Part shown: positions 1 through 11,744 of the stretch, in pieces
Numbering within the stretch: the stretch's first letter is position 1
Layout of the letters: each line of letters opens with the position of its first letter
Source: Gnetum montanum
Taxonomy: Eukaryota > Streptophyta > Gnetopsida > Gnetales > Gnetaceae
Direction: 5' to 3'
Assembly (NCBI GenBank): GCA_015680685.1
Contig: MNCI01022658.1
Location: 382,039-446,038 of the forward strand
Length of the DNA: 64,000 bases
Notes under the pieces: generated by a model
What the model was told of the DNA's origin: nothing
The model's input: only the letters and a program-made list of their open reading frames with translations
The model's database searches: none
Position numbers and translations under genes: made by a program

Positions 1-369
1 TTTGATATTAGATCAAAGCGCCTCCAATATCGGATGAGGTTATAAAATTTATATATAGGTGGATATTTAGTGACTTTTTTCACATTTCACATTTGAAGCC
101 TTGGGATATTTTTGCATTTTTCTTCTACAATTTAAGCTTGGACCTCGAAGCTTTCCCAACTCATAACTTGCACATTATAGCCCCAATTTTCATGATTTTC
201 AAATCTATTTGATCCTAAAATTTATATATAGGGACACAGTTAGTGAATTTTTTCATTTCACATTAAAATCGTATGGAACACTTGCTAGATTTGGCATATA
301 TTTCTCATTTTTTTGTAACTTCCTATGGTGATCTACATGATATTTATTATCAAGAAAGCACTTGGTCAC
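1..369. other. AT-rich flank left of element A; no gene seen
   Basis: No coding similarity is visible on either strand. The last five bases (365-369, GTCAC) match four of five bases after the far end of element A (9010-9014, ATCAC). They are the likely left target-site duplication, so this stretch and the DNA from 9010 onward were once contiguous. Confidence 0.5.
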
Positions 370-1166
370 TGATGAGTGGTGTGGTACCCCTACACTCAAC
401 CATACGAATATGAGCGTTACACCCACAATCTGGTCGAACTCCACAGAAGGACTAGTTGTGGCATCTAGACAATTAGCCTTAGGTCGCAATTCACTATCTT
501 CCCACCTGGACTAGTATTATCTTTGTCATGTATGGTTTAGTCTAGAGTGAGGTGTACGATGGATTTCTAATCTAATGCTACTCCTGAAGGCAATGGAAAG
601 TAATATTAACTAAGCTAGGAGAGAAGTGTGAGAGAGAATCTAAACTAGCCTAAGTGCGATGAGCAGTCGTTCCTTGATTATCCGTACACATCTTGGACTT
701 CATTCATGACTACCACTAGGATTACCAAGCGTAGATCCTAGGTACGCTACTAGGTTACCAAGTAGTCACACTTAAATGCTCGTAATCAAGTCGTACTCAT
801 TCCATGTTTTAACATGAGTTTAAGGGTAAGAAGAGATTAACTAGGAAAGTAGTAAATAACAATTAAATAATTAATTAAAATAAGTGAATTCTACAATGAT
901 GAAGTAATCTCGATCTTTATTATTAGTCATGTGTGTGTTAAAGTACGTCACACTCAAATAAAGGATGTCGTACAATTACAATCACCACACTACGGGCATA
1001 CACTGGAAAATAATTCTTACTCTAAGAAGGGAAAACTACAAGAGTTTGGGTAAGGAACTAAGAACTGACTCCTAAAATCATCTGTCTACCTCTTATTTAT
1101 AGATGAGGAGAAAAGTTGTGATATCACGTATGTGATATCGCGGTTGCCCCAAATGATGACTCATCA
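370..1166 (-). repeat. Element A 3' LTR
   Basis: On the + strand it starts TGATGAGTGG and ends GACTCATCA, so the termini are inverted repeats. It carries the family signature GGTACCCCTACACTCAACCAT just inside the U5 end. The U3 end has GATATC-centred palindromes (about 1119-1143) next to a TATA-like box read from the minus strand (about 1093-1102). The PPT adjoins it at 1167. Confidence 0.85.
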
Positions 1167-1180
1167 TACCCCCACGATTG
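1167..1180 (-). promoter_or_regulatory. Polypurine tract of element A
   Basis: On the minus strand it reads CAATCGTGGGGGTA, ending directly at the LTR TGATGAG terminus. This is the place where a plus-strand primer for reverse transcription is cut. It is the LTR-proximal copy of the recurring AGTCATGGGGG box. Confidence 0.75.
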
Positions 1181-1313
1181 AATGAAAACTCGTCCTCAAG
1201 TTACAGTGACAGTGGATAGGTATGGGATTATGGGATTGTGTCACAGTGTGGAATTAAAAAAAAATGAAGACAAAACAAAAAGAATGTTCTACATCAATAA
1301 AAATGGGTGGAAC

Positions 1314-4105
1314 TCATGTAGTTCCAGGTGGCAGTGGCTTCTCCATTGGTGCTTTCCCTTTGTCTTGTGCTCCAGGTTTTGAGGCTTGATGACGTTGAAG
1401 TATGGCCTGGAGCTTCTCCTCTTTAGCTTGAGGGTCTTGTGCCGTCCATGCTAATGTTCCAATGTTTGACGGAGTTGGCACTTTCCACAGATAGGGTAGT
1501 TGCAGAAACATTTGATTGGCCTTGACATACCAAGCCGCAAAAACGAGTTGTTCCTCCTCATAGGCTTTGGCTTTATCCTTGTACTCTTGAAAATTTGCTA
1601 GCTATCAAGAAAAATCTTCTGCGACACCCTTTTAGCCTTAGTAGCTTACCTTTACCACCTCAAGTTTAGAATTTGCAACTTCTAGTTTTTCCAACAGCTT
1701 CTTACACTCTACAAATTCTGCTTTGTATTTGATGTGGGTGGTTGCTACCTACTGCTCGAGCTCTATCCTTGGGTGCCCTGCTATTAACATGACAAGGTTG
1801 GAATACCTTAGATTTTCCAACTCCATGTATTCTATCAAATCCTGAATCTGCAGGTCTCAGCTCTTAACTTCTGCTTAGTGGGAAAAGGCATATGTGTCCA
1901 ATATGGCCTGCTAGTCAGTGTGTTGAGCACTGATAGCATTGATCTAGGCCTTGGCCATATGGATCTCCTTCTTAAGGATTTGTTTGTACATCCCCACCTG
2001 ATCTCAGAAATGCTCCTTCAGCTTCTCATGTTGTTTAGCCTCATTTTTCCACGTGCTTATTTCAATGGCTGTCTTTTGACGAATTGCACGTACCTCCTCC
2101 ATTGAGAGGGTTCGGTTCTCCCTGGCTAAACGACTTATGTCTTGGTTGACCCAGATGAATTATTCTCACAACTGATGAAAGTGTTCCTCGAGAACATTCT
2201 TCTACTTCTCCATAGTGGTCAATTGAAGGTTGTCAGCAACAAGCTGTTTATTCTCTTCCTATAAGGCGTTGAGTGCTTTAAGTTGCGCATGAGTTTGTGC
2301 CTGTGCTGTGGAGGCATCCCAAAAATCCTTCTCTTGTTCATTAGCCACCTTTTTATTCTCTGCGATTAGCTTGGTTAGTTGCTCAGTTCTAAAATTATCT
2401 AGATAGTCTACGGCAAACAAATTGCAAAGGGTCCCGCTGTGCTGCTTGTAAGGCTACGAGCTACTCTTGTAGTTTCTACACCTTTGCTTCAGCATGCTTC
2501 ACCATTACTTATATTAAGACTAGATTTCCCTTCATGGAAATGAGATCTGACTAAATTGTCGTAACATCCTAAGGGATGTCAAACAGGGATGTCATTACTT
2601 ACCCTATTTGGAGCAATCGATCAAGTGCATCCTCATGTTCTGCAGGAGTCATTGAGGTTCTGGCCAAAGTTTGAGCATCCTGATTTCCTGTGAGATCTAC
2701 CAATGGCACAATAGGTACATTGAAGGATTCTTTGATATGGTCTGTAACCACTTCTACAACTCTCGTGGAATCCTGGTGTTGCATGACCACCATAATGGCC
2801 CCTTCACCAGTCTCTAATTGCACTTGGAAAGATGTCACATTTCCTGAGATCTATTGTGACCATCTACTTTCCCCTTCTCTTGTGTAAATAGACACTTCAG
2901 CCCTTGTACGATCCAAAGAAATAGTAGGCTGAATGGCATAGTCAATGATGTGGAAGAGGTTTGCATCATCACAACTTTCCCAACTGACCATCTCAGCGAT
3001 GACCTTGAGATGGCTCATCGATGGTCTATAGTCTTGTGGCGGTGGCAGCTAATCCTGGTCTATGCTGGGCCTTGCTTCCTGTTGTTGACTGGGACCTATG
3101 CTTAGAGGTTGGCTAGGTCCTGCAAGTTGAGTTTTAGTTGGTCCAGTTATCTGTTCTTCTTCTTCTTCTTTTGGTCCCTGCATCTTGCCAGTGATTTTCC
3201 TTGGAGCTAGCAACTTTAGCAATTTAGCATATGAATCAGTTTGGGCTTTTCAGAGGACATCATTGGTGTATCCCCAAATACCAACACGTCAAGAAAGCTT
3301 TCTGATAAGATAAGGGAAATGCAGCGCCATCTTCCTTATCTTCTATTTCTTGAATCGCCTCAGGATCTTTGTTAAATATAGATGGGGCAGGTTAGCATTA
3401 ACCTTTTCCATCAGCACTGCACATCCACTTGCTGCATACGTTGATATTCTTTTTAGGCCCTTTGTGGGGAAGATGTGATATGTTTCAATTTTAAAGTAAA
3501 TCCTCTCTTTCATCGTCAACTCACCAAATGTTTTATCTCTACCATAAGCCTTTTCTAACCAATCTTGTCGCACATCGAGGTCTGAATGGGTGGATAACTA
3601 AGCAACTTTGGGCCCTGTATTTGGAAGTGTTAACACTTCTAAAATGGCCTATGTGGAGAAATCAACTATCATACCACAAATATTGACAGTGGTGCCTTGC
3701 TCCCTATTGTACCAGAATTGGTACATCTCTCCTCGGTACTAGGCCACTTTCAGAGAAGGTAGGCCATAAGGGAGACCCTTTGAGGTGATCCCTAATGACC
3801 TCAGGAGTGAACTATGCAAATTATTCAAAGTTCAATTCCACAATCACCGCAATGAATGTGGACTTCTCATGGATGGCCTGAACACAATCTTGGGGAAACA
3901 TAAGATGTTGTCCTTGTTTAAGCATTGCAGTAGCTCCTCCTTCTGCCTACCTGAATTGTATGGTAGGAGGATTCTCTTGATGAATGCTAAATTATTATTC
4001 CTCCTGTTCTGCATGTTGTCCAGTAGGGTCTTTTCTTCCACCTCTCTGAGATCATTTTCTTCCACCTTGAGTAGGACCTTCCTGTTGTCCACATTTCGAG
4101 GCCAT
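1314..4105 (-). pseudogene. Accessory ORF of element A (coiled-coil protein, decayed)
   Basis: About 930 codons from an ATG at 4105 to a stop at 1314, broken by stops and frameshifts. It is collinear with the accessory ORFs of C and D. The piece at 3343-3573 keeps a conserved core (KAYGRDKTFGEL, then FPTKGLKRISTYAASG, then ILRRF) that is partly deleted in D. The piece at 2599-2838 holds the conserved MASFQVQLETGEG-like and DHIKESFNVPIVP segments. The C-terminus ends in a Pro-rich PPGTT tail. The middle is rich in Lys, Glu and Gln and looks coiled-coil. It is unlike gag or pol. The N-terminal half recalls the domain databases call 'putative plant transposon protein', but that is a guess from residue pattern. 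Biochemical function unknown. Confidence 0.7.
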
Positions 4106-4137
4106 CTGCAATCACACGGGGCCAAGCATTAGTAAGG
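4106..4137 (-). promoter_or_regulatory. Splice branch point and acceptor before the accessory ORF (A)
   Basis: On the minus strand: CCTTACTAATGC, a spacer, then GTGATTGCAG directly followed by ATGGCC. TACTAAT matches the plant branch-point consensus and sits about 22 nt before the AG. The same arrangement occurs in D and E. Confidence 0.6.
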
Positions 4138-6026
4138 TTGTTTTTGAACTTAATTTATACCTTACTTCTTGCCTTAATTAATTAGTTTGTTTATCTTCAT
4201 GTGATCTTTCCCAAAAGATTGTAATACTGAGTCTATGTTACTTAGGTGGTTTCCAATTTTTAATTTCCCGATATACCTAGGGATTAAATGATTTTTGGGC
4301 ACAATTATTCTAAGTGTTATAGCTAATTACCCTTAACAATGTCCTTTGGGTGATGAAAAATTCCAAAAAATTTAGGTGCTATTTGGCAGGTGTCCCTCCC
4401 CCATGACTAAGTTGAGCACTCTAGGTTCAAGCAGGTTCAGATGGAATTAAAATCGGAGTACCAGTGAGCGAGATGGAGGTTCAAAAGCAAGGTTCGCTCA
4501 ATTGCAAGTCATAGAGAAAAATTTGAAAAACTCCCCCACGTGAATGGCAAGAAATGATGCTAAGTGTTCGAGGGGGTCACCTATTTATAAGGTTGAAGGG
4601 ATGCAATATCACGTACGATACATCGCGTACGCGATATCACGGCCTATCGATGTTTTAGGCCTAAGGGAAAAAACCAAATTTTTAAAGGATTTTCTTGAAA
4701 TCATCATTGAAAACTAAGGACATTGGGCTATTTTCAAGGGATTCTCAGGTAATTAGATGGTTTGGAAGGCACGAATAGTTACGATGGTGTGGATTTTATC
4801 AATAAAACCTTGGTGGGAGAAAAAGGCTATGTAAGGGTACATATGAACGTTGAAATTTAGAGGGATAATAGTAGGGAAAAACCATTATGAAAAATTATGT
4901 TGAGGGTAAGAAATGGTGTGTGTGAGCTATGTCATAAGTGAAGATTACAAAAAATTACACAAGTGGGTCCTCCCCAAAGCAGGTTCCAACCTATAATGCC
5001 CTTGTGTAACCACACTTAAAGTGTCCATGGGCATTAGAAGGGTTAAATATAATTTGCACTGATTCTACAAAACACACACATGTAATTATCACCAGAATGA
5101 GATGAGAATTATACACTACACGGGACATGAGCAATAATTACACGGACAGTGAGATTAGACGAAATATAGAAGGAATCGTGGAGATTAGGACATGAGGTAC
5201 TAACCCAGGACACAGTGAATCCTACGTGAAAAGCATGATTAAGGTGTCATTGACCCATCATTCCAAGATCAGGGCCAAGTCCATTCCTTAAATTAGTGAC
5301 ATCGCATTGTTTCATCCCATGATGAGCAACTATGAGAGTACCAAAAAAAAAGGCATACGATCACTTGGCATTTTGTTCAAGGAAGGAGTGATTTTTGTTT
5401 TGTGGCACTTTGTTTTTCTTCTTTTTTTTCCCTTTCTCTTCTCTTTTTTTTTTGAATATTGAATCCAAAGAAACTACCAACCTTCAGGCATGGGTACATG
5501 TCTTTCTAGTGGGACCTCCTAGAATAGCATTGGATTTTTGGAGTGCCCTTTTTTATTACTCTTACTCCCATTTTCATTATATCTACAAGGATCTTAGTAT
5601 AACCACGTTGCATGATAACTCCCACAGATGTCACCAAAGAGAATCCACAAGTCCCCTTGATGTCACACCTTAATCATTCCCTCTTGATCCATCCTTCTTC
5701 ATTTCGGGTACAATGACCACAAAATTAATTTTAAATTTTAAGAATGTTAAGAATATCACTGTACCCTCAAATAAAACCTCTTATTGGTAGAATGGATGAG
5801 TGGGTGTAATGGGCTCACTGTCCAAATAATTGACCACTTGAGACTTAATAACATAGAACACACCTCAACCAATGATCCACATGAGTGTTTTATTAATAGA
5901 CGATATTACTTACAAAAATGTAAACAGATAAAAAGATAAAACAAGAAGGTTGAAAAATAAAAAATTGGAAAACAAAAAGTTATAAAATTAAAGAAAACGA
6001 AAAACATTTATTAGTCCTACTTGTTA
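4138..6026 (-). other. Non-coding block between gag and accessory ORF (A)
   Basis: No coding similarity. It contains an AGTCATGGGGG box (4398-4408), the conserved GGGTCCTCCCCAAAGCAGG box (within 4963-4983), and a pyrimidine tract near 5407-5452 matching the T55 tract of E and the A/G tract of D. On the minus strand there is a GTAAGTAAT donor-like site near 5915-5923, also present in D. This block is shared with the pol-type elements, where it follows pol. Confidence 0.55.
4963..4983 (-). promoter_or_regulatory. Conserved non-coding box (A)
   Basis: Contains GGGTCCTCCCCAAAGCAGG on the + strand. Recognisable in all six elements that retain this region (A, B, D, E, F, G), in non-coding context each time. 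Role unknown. Confidence 0.6.
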
Positions 6027-8011
6027 TTAAAATGGGGGATATCCCCCATAACTAAACGGTTGAGTATGAAAAGGATTAATAAATGGAAGATGAGGATCCT
6101 TGCATGTTGAAAATATTGGGGCCCAGTCATACTTGCTCCATCGAGGTTCATACACTTGATTAGAGTAAGCATAGTGGGGCAATTTATATGATATAGTTCC
6201 CAGATAATGATTTGACCCACTATGATGTTTGGGACCATTAGATGATATGCAAGGATCGAGATGTTGCCTTCCATGACTATGTTCATTGGGCCGTATGGTT
6301 GTTGGAGTGTTAGTTGGTGGCCCTGATGAAGTTACATGAGGCGTTGAATTCAAAGATAAGGGTGCACCACAGGGTTGGACTTGTGTTGTGTTGGAGGGTG
6401 CAGTGGCCTCAGAATTGTGTTGTCCCCTCCTAGGATCATTTCTAAAGAAGGGATGCCTTCAATGTTGTGGAGGTTTCTCACTACTGTTGGAAAAAGTAGT
6501 ACAAGTAGTGTTCATGGGTTGTTGCGGTGGTGCAGACACCTTAGGAATAGTTGGTGGTAATGTAGAAGGAGGAAAAAATTGAGAGTGTTGAAAGTTAGGA
6601 GGAGTATAAGATGCACAAGGTGGTGGTTATGTTGAAGACATGGGCTGATAGTAATGAGGAGAATGGTAATGTGGTGAGATAGAGTATGTTGGCTCAGTTG
6701 GAGAAACGGGATGTTGAACAAGATAAGCATTTGGATTCGGATGATATGAAGGGTGTCTCCAGTTCAGGGGTGGTCTCCCCATGACTAGGATTGTTGCCAC
6801 TATGATCGAACATAGTATCTCTGTACGAACTTTGGATGTAACGTGTTTTCCCAATGCTCATGTAAATGTAACAATATTGGGCATTGGCCCTTAGGGTGAT
6901 CGTATAGGCATATGCTACATTTATACGTATGATTGGTAGTTGAGCTCTTATTTTCCTTATTCCTTCCTTCCGATTGTCTAATGTTTTTTCCTGCTTCTTG
7001 GATTGTCAAAACTCTATCTCTAATGATGTTGATAAATTCCCCATACTTTTTATGCATCCATTCCAACATCTTATTGATCTTTGCCTCGACTTCTTCTAAT
7101 GATTGTTGTTGTACCAGAAAATATGGTTCTTTCTCCTTATGATAGGTTGATTTCTCCTTTTTGTGCTTATGGACCTTTGTTAAGTTGAGACTTTGATCCT
7201 ATTGATGTTTCTCAACACTCTCCCATCTAACCATTTCTCCTTCCTCTTTTGTTACCCTCTTAATAAGCTCTTGGACTTGATGGGTTTGTAGTTCATATAG
7301 TTGACCTTGGGCATACATTCCTAAGGTCTCTCTTATTTCATTACGTAGCCCATCAATGATATGGTACATTAGCCTTTCCTTGGAGAACCCATGACCTGGA
7401 TAGTTGTTTAATAGTGCATAATATCTTTCTAAGGCCATGTCCAAGGGTTCATGTTATGCTTGTTTTCACTCTTGGATTTGTTTCCTCAAGGCTGAAACTT
7501 TTGCGTAGTTTTGATATATTTTGTTAAATAACTCTACCATTGTTGACCAACATCATATTGAATTTGGTTTTAATGATCTATACCATACTTTTTCTTGGCC
7601 AACAAGTGTCATAGGAAAGAGCTTGAGTTTTTTCCAACCATTATCAATGTTGTTCCATGTGTAGGCATCGTAGAAGGCTAGTAAATGTTGTTGTGGATCT
7701 AAGTCATAGCCTCCTAAAAAATTGGAAAAGTTGTTTAAATCAACCCTAGGTAGACAACTCTCTTTATGATGCCTACATGAGATTCAAACAACCTCCTATA
7801 TTTGCGTTAGGCTTGTAGTGGCTAGTAGGGGTTCATCATCATCGGGTAAGTTATGCTTTCATGCATTGGAATGACATTGCTTTTGTTGATGTTTATAAGA
7901 AACTCCCAGTTTAGGTTGTGTACTCCAATCTTCATTGTCGTATAATTTGTTGGTTCTCCAATGAACTTCCTCACTAAGTGTGGCATTATCGTGATCTTTT
8001 AGGAGAGGCAT
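6027..8011 (-). pseudogene. gag: gag of element A with C-terminal Pro-rich extension (decayed)
   Basis: Starts at an ATG at 8011 (the MPLL start shared with D) and ends at the stop at 6027 after the conserved SYGGYPPF tail. The capsid-region segment at 7199-7444 (ALERYYALLNN, GHGFSKERLMYHIIDGLRNE, LGMYAQGQLYEL) is typical of plant gypsy gag. A zinc knuckle, C-x2-C-x3-H-x4-C (CSICLYDHPKGQC), lies in 6800-7069. Downstream is a long Pro, His and Thr-rich stretch (6027-6854) with no protease motif, so gag ends here instead of running into pol. Several frameshifts separate the pieces. Confidence 0.8.
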
Positions 8012-8133
8012 TGTTGTGAAGTTGTGCATGAATTTTTATGTGACTTTTTATAATTATTTCTTTCTAAAAGATATATTGTTAAGTCCTATACAGTGACCTT
8101 GTATGATATAACTACTCTAGATAACTAGCACCA

Positions 8134-8151
8134 TCCTCGGCAACGATGTCA
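8134..8151 (-). promoter_or_regulatory. Primer binding site of element A (tRNA-Asp type)
   Basis: On the minus strand TGACATCGTTGCCGAGGA. It differs by transitions from the complement of the plant tRNA-Asp 3' end (TGGCGCCGTTGCCGGGGA), and sits one base inside the LTR edge. Confidence 0.7.
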
Positions 8152-8152
8152 A

Positions 8153-8964
8153 CAATGAGTGATGAGGTACCCCTACACTCAACCATATGAATATGAGCAT
8201 TACATGCACAATCCGGTCGAACTCCGTAGACGGACTAGTTGTGGCATCTAGACAATTAGCCTTAGGTCGCAGTTCACTGTCTTTCCACCTGTACTAGTAT
8301 TATCTTTGTCACGTATGATTTAGTCTAGAGTGATGTGTATGATGGGTTCTAATCTAATGCTACTTCTGAAGGTAATGGAAAGTAATATTAACTAAGCTAG
8401 GAGAGAAGGGTGAGAGAGAATCTAAACTACCCTAAGTGTGATGAGCAGCCGTTTGTTGATTATTCATACACATCTTGGACTTCGTGCATGACTACCACTG
8501 GGATTACCAAGCGTAGATCCTATGTACGCTACTGGGTTACCAAGCAGTCACACTTAAATGCTCGTAATGAAGTCGTACTCATTCTGCATTTTAACATGAG
8601 TTTAAGGGTGAGAAGAGATTAACTAGGAAAGCAGTAAATAACAATTAATTAATTAAACTAAGTGAATGCTAAAATGATGAAGTAATCTCGATCTTTATTG
8701 CCAGTCAAGTACATGTCCAAGTACGTCACACTCAAATAAAGGATGTTGTACAATTACAATCACCACACTGCAGGCATACACTGGAAAATAATTCTAACTC
8801 TAAGAAGAGAAAACTACAAGAGTTTGGGTAAGGAACTAAGAACTAACTCCTAAACTCATCTGTATACCTCTTATTTATAGATGAGGAGACAGGCTATGAT
8901 ATTGCGTATGTGATATCGCGGCTGGGCACGCGATATCACAATTGTCCCAAATGACGACTCATCA
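8153..8964 (-). repeat. Element A 5' LTR
   Basis: Pairs with 370-1166; by eye the two are nearly collinear. The TG/CA terminus at 8153 is mutated (CAATGAGTG). The U3 end carries GATATC palindromes (about 8898-8940) after a TATA-like box read from the minus strand. The last 44 bases are repeated exactly after an N (see 8923-9011). Confidence 0.85.
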
Positions 8965-9011
8965 ATNTGGGCACGCGATATCACAATTGTCCCAAATGAC
9001 GACTCATCAAT
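8923..9011. repeat. Exact 44-bp duplication around a single N (assembly joint)
   Basis: Bases 8923-8966 and 8968-9011 are identical and are separated by the single N I noticed, at 8967. This is the form left when two contigs with an unmerged overlap are joined. The LTR probably ends once, and the second copy is likely artefactual. Confidence 0.75.
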
Positions 9012-9014
9012 CAC

Positions 9015-10225
9015 CATAGCTTAAATTTCTAATAACTTCCTATGGAAGTTATAACTTCTAAGGTAGTTATAAGTTAATATTCCTAGATATGTGTAATACC
9101 CTTAAATTTTCATGATTATTCTATTCTAACTATCCAAGGTCATTATAAAAAGGATTTAAGGGTAGAAGAAAGAAAAAAGAAGAAGAGAGGATTAAAAAAA
9201 GACAACTGAAGATTATTTGTAAGATGGCTTGCTAAAGATACCAATTTGACTACATTTTTTTAATCTTGTGAGTTCATTTCTTTCCCATGTTATTTTAGTT
9301 ACTTAGCTAATGGTTTAGATAGTATTATTCTTGGCATTTAATTTTGGTATTTTTCCTAGGTTTCTTTTATAGCTTTGTTTTTATGCAATATTATACTTCT
9401 ATTAGATTAGCCATAGAAGAGCTTATGTTGTTGAGAAGCCTCAAGAGCAATTTAATAGTAACATCTTAATGAAATTGCCTATTTTGAGCATAGAGAATCT
9501 AAAAAAATCTTTGGTATTTTAAGATGACCAAAGTAACTTCATTATTTTAAATTGTATTGTCTTAGTATTTTAATCAAAAAATTGTCAAAATTTTGAAAGC
9601 TCTATTGAATGCAATCTATGACAACTATTAACTAGCCAAAATCAAGACTCTTACTTTGTCATTTATGTAGAATTTTTAGTAGTATAATAAGATTGTCTTT
9701 TATGAAATTGCATATTGAGATCAAAAGGTTTGAACAATTCGTAATCATTGAATTGGAAATAGCTTTATTGCAAAGTTTTTCCTCATGTCAATTTATTTTG
9801 CTTAAATACTTGAGATTTCACACAAATCTACTTTCCTTTCTTTCTTTTTCTATGTCCATTGAATCTTGATCTATTTTTAGTTTTCTTGTGGAATTTTCTC
9901 TCTAGGGGAAATTAAGAGTAGATTAGCAAAATTTTGCTCAAATGTTTTTGCAAAATTTTATTTGTTACAAGTAATGTACTATACGGATATTCAAAATAGG
10001 AATATTCAACAACTCATAGTATTTGACAAAGATAGTTAAATTTCTTTTATGATAGCCAATTACAAATTAATACAAAACCCAATCATTTCAACATTCACCA
10101 TAGCAAACACATACTCACGATTAGTTCATTTTATAACTATTAAGTCTATTTAAAGGTATTTGAGCCTTGGTATTGCTAGAGACTAGTAAGAACCTAAGCC
10201 TTTTTTGAAGAACACCTTTGATCTG
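9015..10225. other. AT-rich stretch, no gene seen
   Basis: No ORF, LTR, tRNA-like or protein-similar segment that I could recognise. It lies between the right target duplication of A and the start of the accessory ORF of C. It may be old host or repeat DNA, including a diverged or truncated 5' part of C. Confidence 0.4.
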
Positions 10226-10740
10226 ATGACACTCCAAGGTTGCAAGACTATGAGGCCATTTTGCGTTGGCAGTTCAGTCCCAAATGATTGCCAATAAAGG
10301 CCAAAGAGGAGCACAAAAGCCACAATTAAAATATGCGAAGTAGGAGGCTCAATCTTATAAAAGCCATCAAGAAACTTCTGCTACTAGACATTCAGCTTAG
10401 GGGGAGGTGGAAGAACCACTAGTACAAGGACAATGCCTTAAGCTATCCCAAGAATGCCTTCAAATGATCCAAGAAAATATGCTCCTAATCACATTGATCG
10501 TGGAAATGAACTTTGGTCCATTTGTAGAATTTTTTCCAAAGGCAGTAACGACATAACTCCAAGCATCATTGCTATGGTCCATCCTATCAAAAAGTGGTGA
10601 ATGGTATCCAAGAGAGACCTATCAATTTTGACATAACAAGGTAGAAGATGCTATGATCAACATAGAAGGAGTCTCTATTTCTTATTCAATCATGGTGATA
10701 ATAAAAGCTCTCAATGTATTAAATGAAGGATCAAGGTTGG
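10226..10740 (+). pseudogene. Accessory ORF of C, N-terminal part (interrupted)
   Basis: Its translation resembles the D protein around 29546-29870: IVELNF, then LLWSILSKSGEWY, then ETYQF, then ALNVLNEGSRLA, against D's IVELNF, PLWPILSESGAWY, ETYQF, EVLNLPNTGPQVA. Stops are present. The frame runs straight into the GTTGG target duplication and resumes after B at 18940. The exact start is uncertain; the ATG at 10226 was chosen by position relative to A and D. Confidence 0.65.
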
Positions 10741-11536
10741 CGATGAGCTACGATATCGCATCTGCCCCCACGATATCATGTATGCGATATCACAGCCCAC
10801 TAAAACATCTCTAAATAAGAGGTAGCTTTCCCTATTCTAGGCATCTAGAATTAGACCCTTAGCCAAACTATAGCAGTTTTACCATTCTAGAGTTAGAATA
10901 ATTTCCATGTGCTAGCAGTAGAAGTCTTAAAGTGAATGGATCTTTATTCGATCAAATTGTACCTAAGCACACATTTGTGTATGACAATAAAGATGAACTT
11001 TCTGATAAACCTTGCAGCATATGGACTAAGCTAAATAGGATTTAATTATTGTTAATGTTTAAATGCTTTCTTAGATAATTAATCTCTCTCAACCCTTGAC
11101 TCTCCTAGTTAAGTGCACTTAGTATGACCGCTTTGAGCATGTATGTAACGCTTGGTAACCCAGTAACAAGTAGCATTTGGTAATCCTAGCAGCGTTGCAC
11201 TGGTTTAGGGTGTGTACGACAAGTGGGAATAGATATTGGTGCTAGGACGATTAGAACTTAGTAAATGAATAGTTAATGAAAGTTAGTCAATTAGTTCTCT
11301 TCACCTTTCCCATTAGCATAAGACATTAAAAATATAAAAGATATAAAAACCATATACCTCAAGCTTACTTAACCATACAACCGTGACAATACAAGTAAGT
11401 TTGGGAAGATAGTGATTGATTAACCTTAAGTGTTTCATTAGGGTGAGTAAGCACTTAGTCCTTGGACTTCAACCAAATCGCATGTGAGATGCTCATATTC
11501 ATATGGTTGAGTGTAGGGGTACCTCACCACTCATCA
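10741..11536 (+). repeat. Element B 5' LTR
   Basis: Starts CGATGAGC (TG decayed to CG) and ends ACTCATCA next to the PBS. It carries CGATATCG/GCGATATC palindromes at about 10750-10793, a TATA-like CTAAATAAG near 10811, and the GAGTGTAGGGGTACCTC signature near the 3' end. It pairs with 18174-18939. Confidence 0.88.
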
Positions 11537-11537
11537 T

Positions 11538-11555
11538 TGGCATCGTTGTCAGGGA
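11538..11555 (+). promoter_or_regulatory. Primer binding site of element B (tRNA-Asp type)
   Basis: TGGCATCGTTGTCAGGGA differs from the tRNA-Asp 3' complement TGGCGCCGTTGCCGGGGA by four transitions, at or beside CG dinucleotides, as expected from methyl-C deamination. Confidence 0.75.
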
Positions 11556-11744
11556 CTTAGTTTTTTGTGCGCTACGTAGAACATAGAAGATCATTCACAT
11601 CGTTGGGATGCTAGAATGAACCCTTAGGGTTGACCAAAAGAAAAATTAGACAATGGTAAATAGCACACCGAACAAGACAAAAATGTCTTCTTCTTCGCAC
11701 AAAAGCATTTTGTCGCCTAGGAACAACACAAGAGACAATTGGAT

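Larger units (their letters stand above)
370..9009 (-). mobile_element. Element A: non-autonomous Athila-like LTR retrotransposon (gag plus accessory ORF, no pol)
   Basis: Minus-strand element bounded by LTRs at 370-1166 (its 3' LTR) and 8153-8964 or 9009 (its 5' LTR). The order in its own direction is LTR, PBS, gag, non-coding block, splice-acceptor-like signal, accessory ORF, PPT, LTR. No protease, reverse transcriptase, RNase H or integrase motif lies between gag and the accessory ORF. Flanks GTCAC/ATCAC look like a 5-bp target duplication with one transition. Both ORFs carry stops and frameshifts, so this copy is dead. Element D has the same architecture, which makes it a family structure rather than a private deletion. 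Confidence 0.85.

Noticed and set aside
1182-1382. Short plus-strand ORF within element A
   Set aside because: It overlaps the PPT region and the end of the accessory ORF on the other strand. It is a shadow frame with no similarity of its own.
6933-7142. Plus-strand Leu/Phe/Ser-rich ORF that looks like a membrane peptide
   Set aside because: It is the complement of the Lys/Glu-rich part of gag, which produces such hydrophobic shadows.
9015-10225. 5' LTR or gag of element C
   Set aside because: No LTR signature, PBS or gag motif could be found here; C is treated as truncated or too diverged on this side.
10748-10795. CRISPR-like or satellite array from the repeated GATATC palindromes
   Set aside because: The repeats are short, unevenly spaced, lie in each LTR at the same place before a TATA box, and the DNA is plant; they are promoter motifs.
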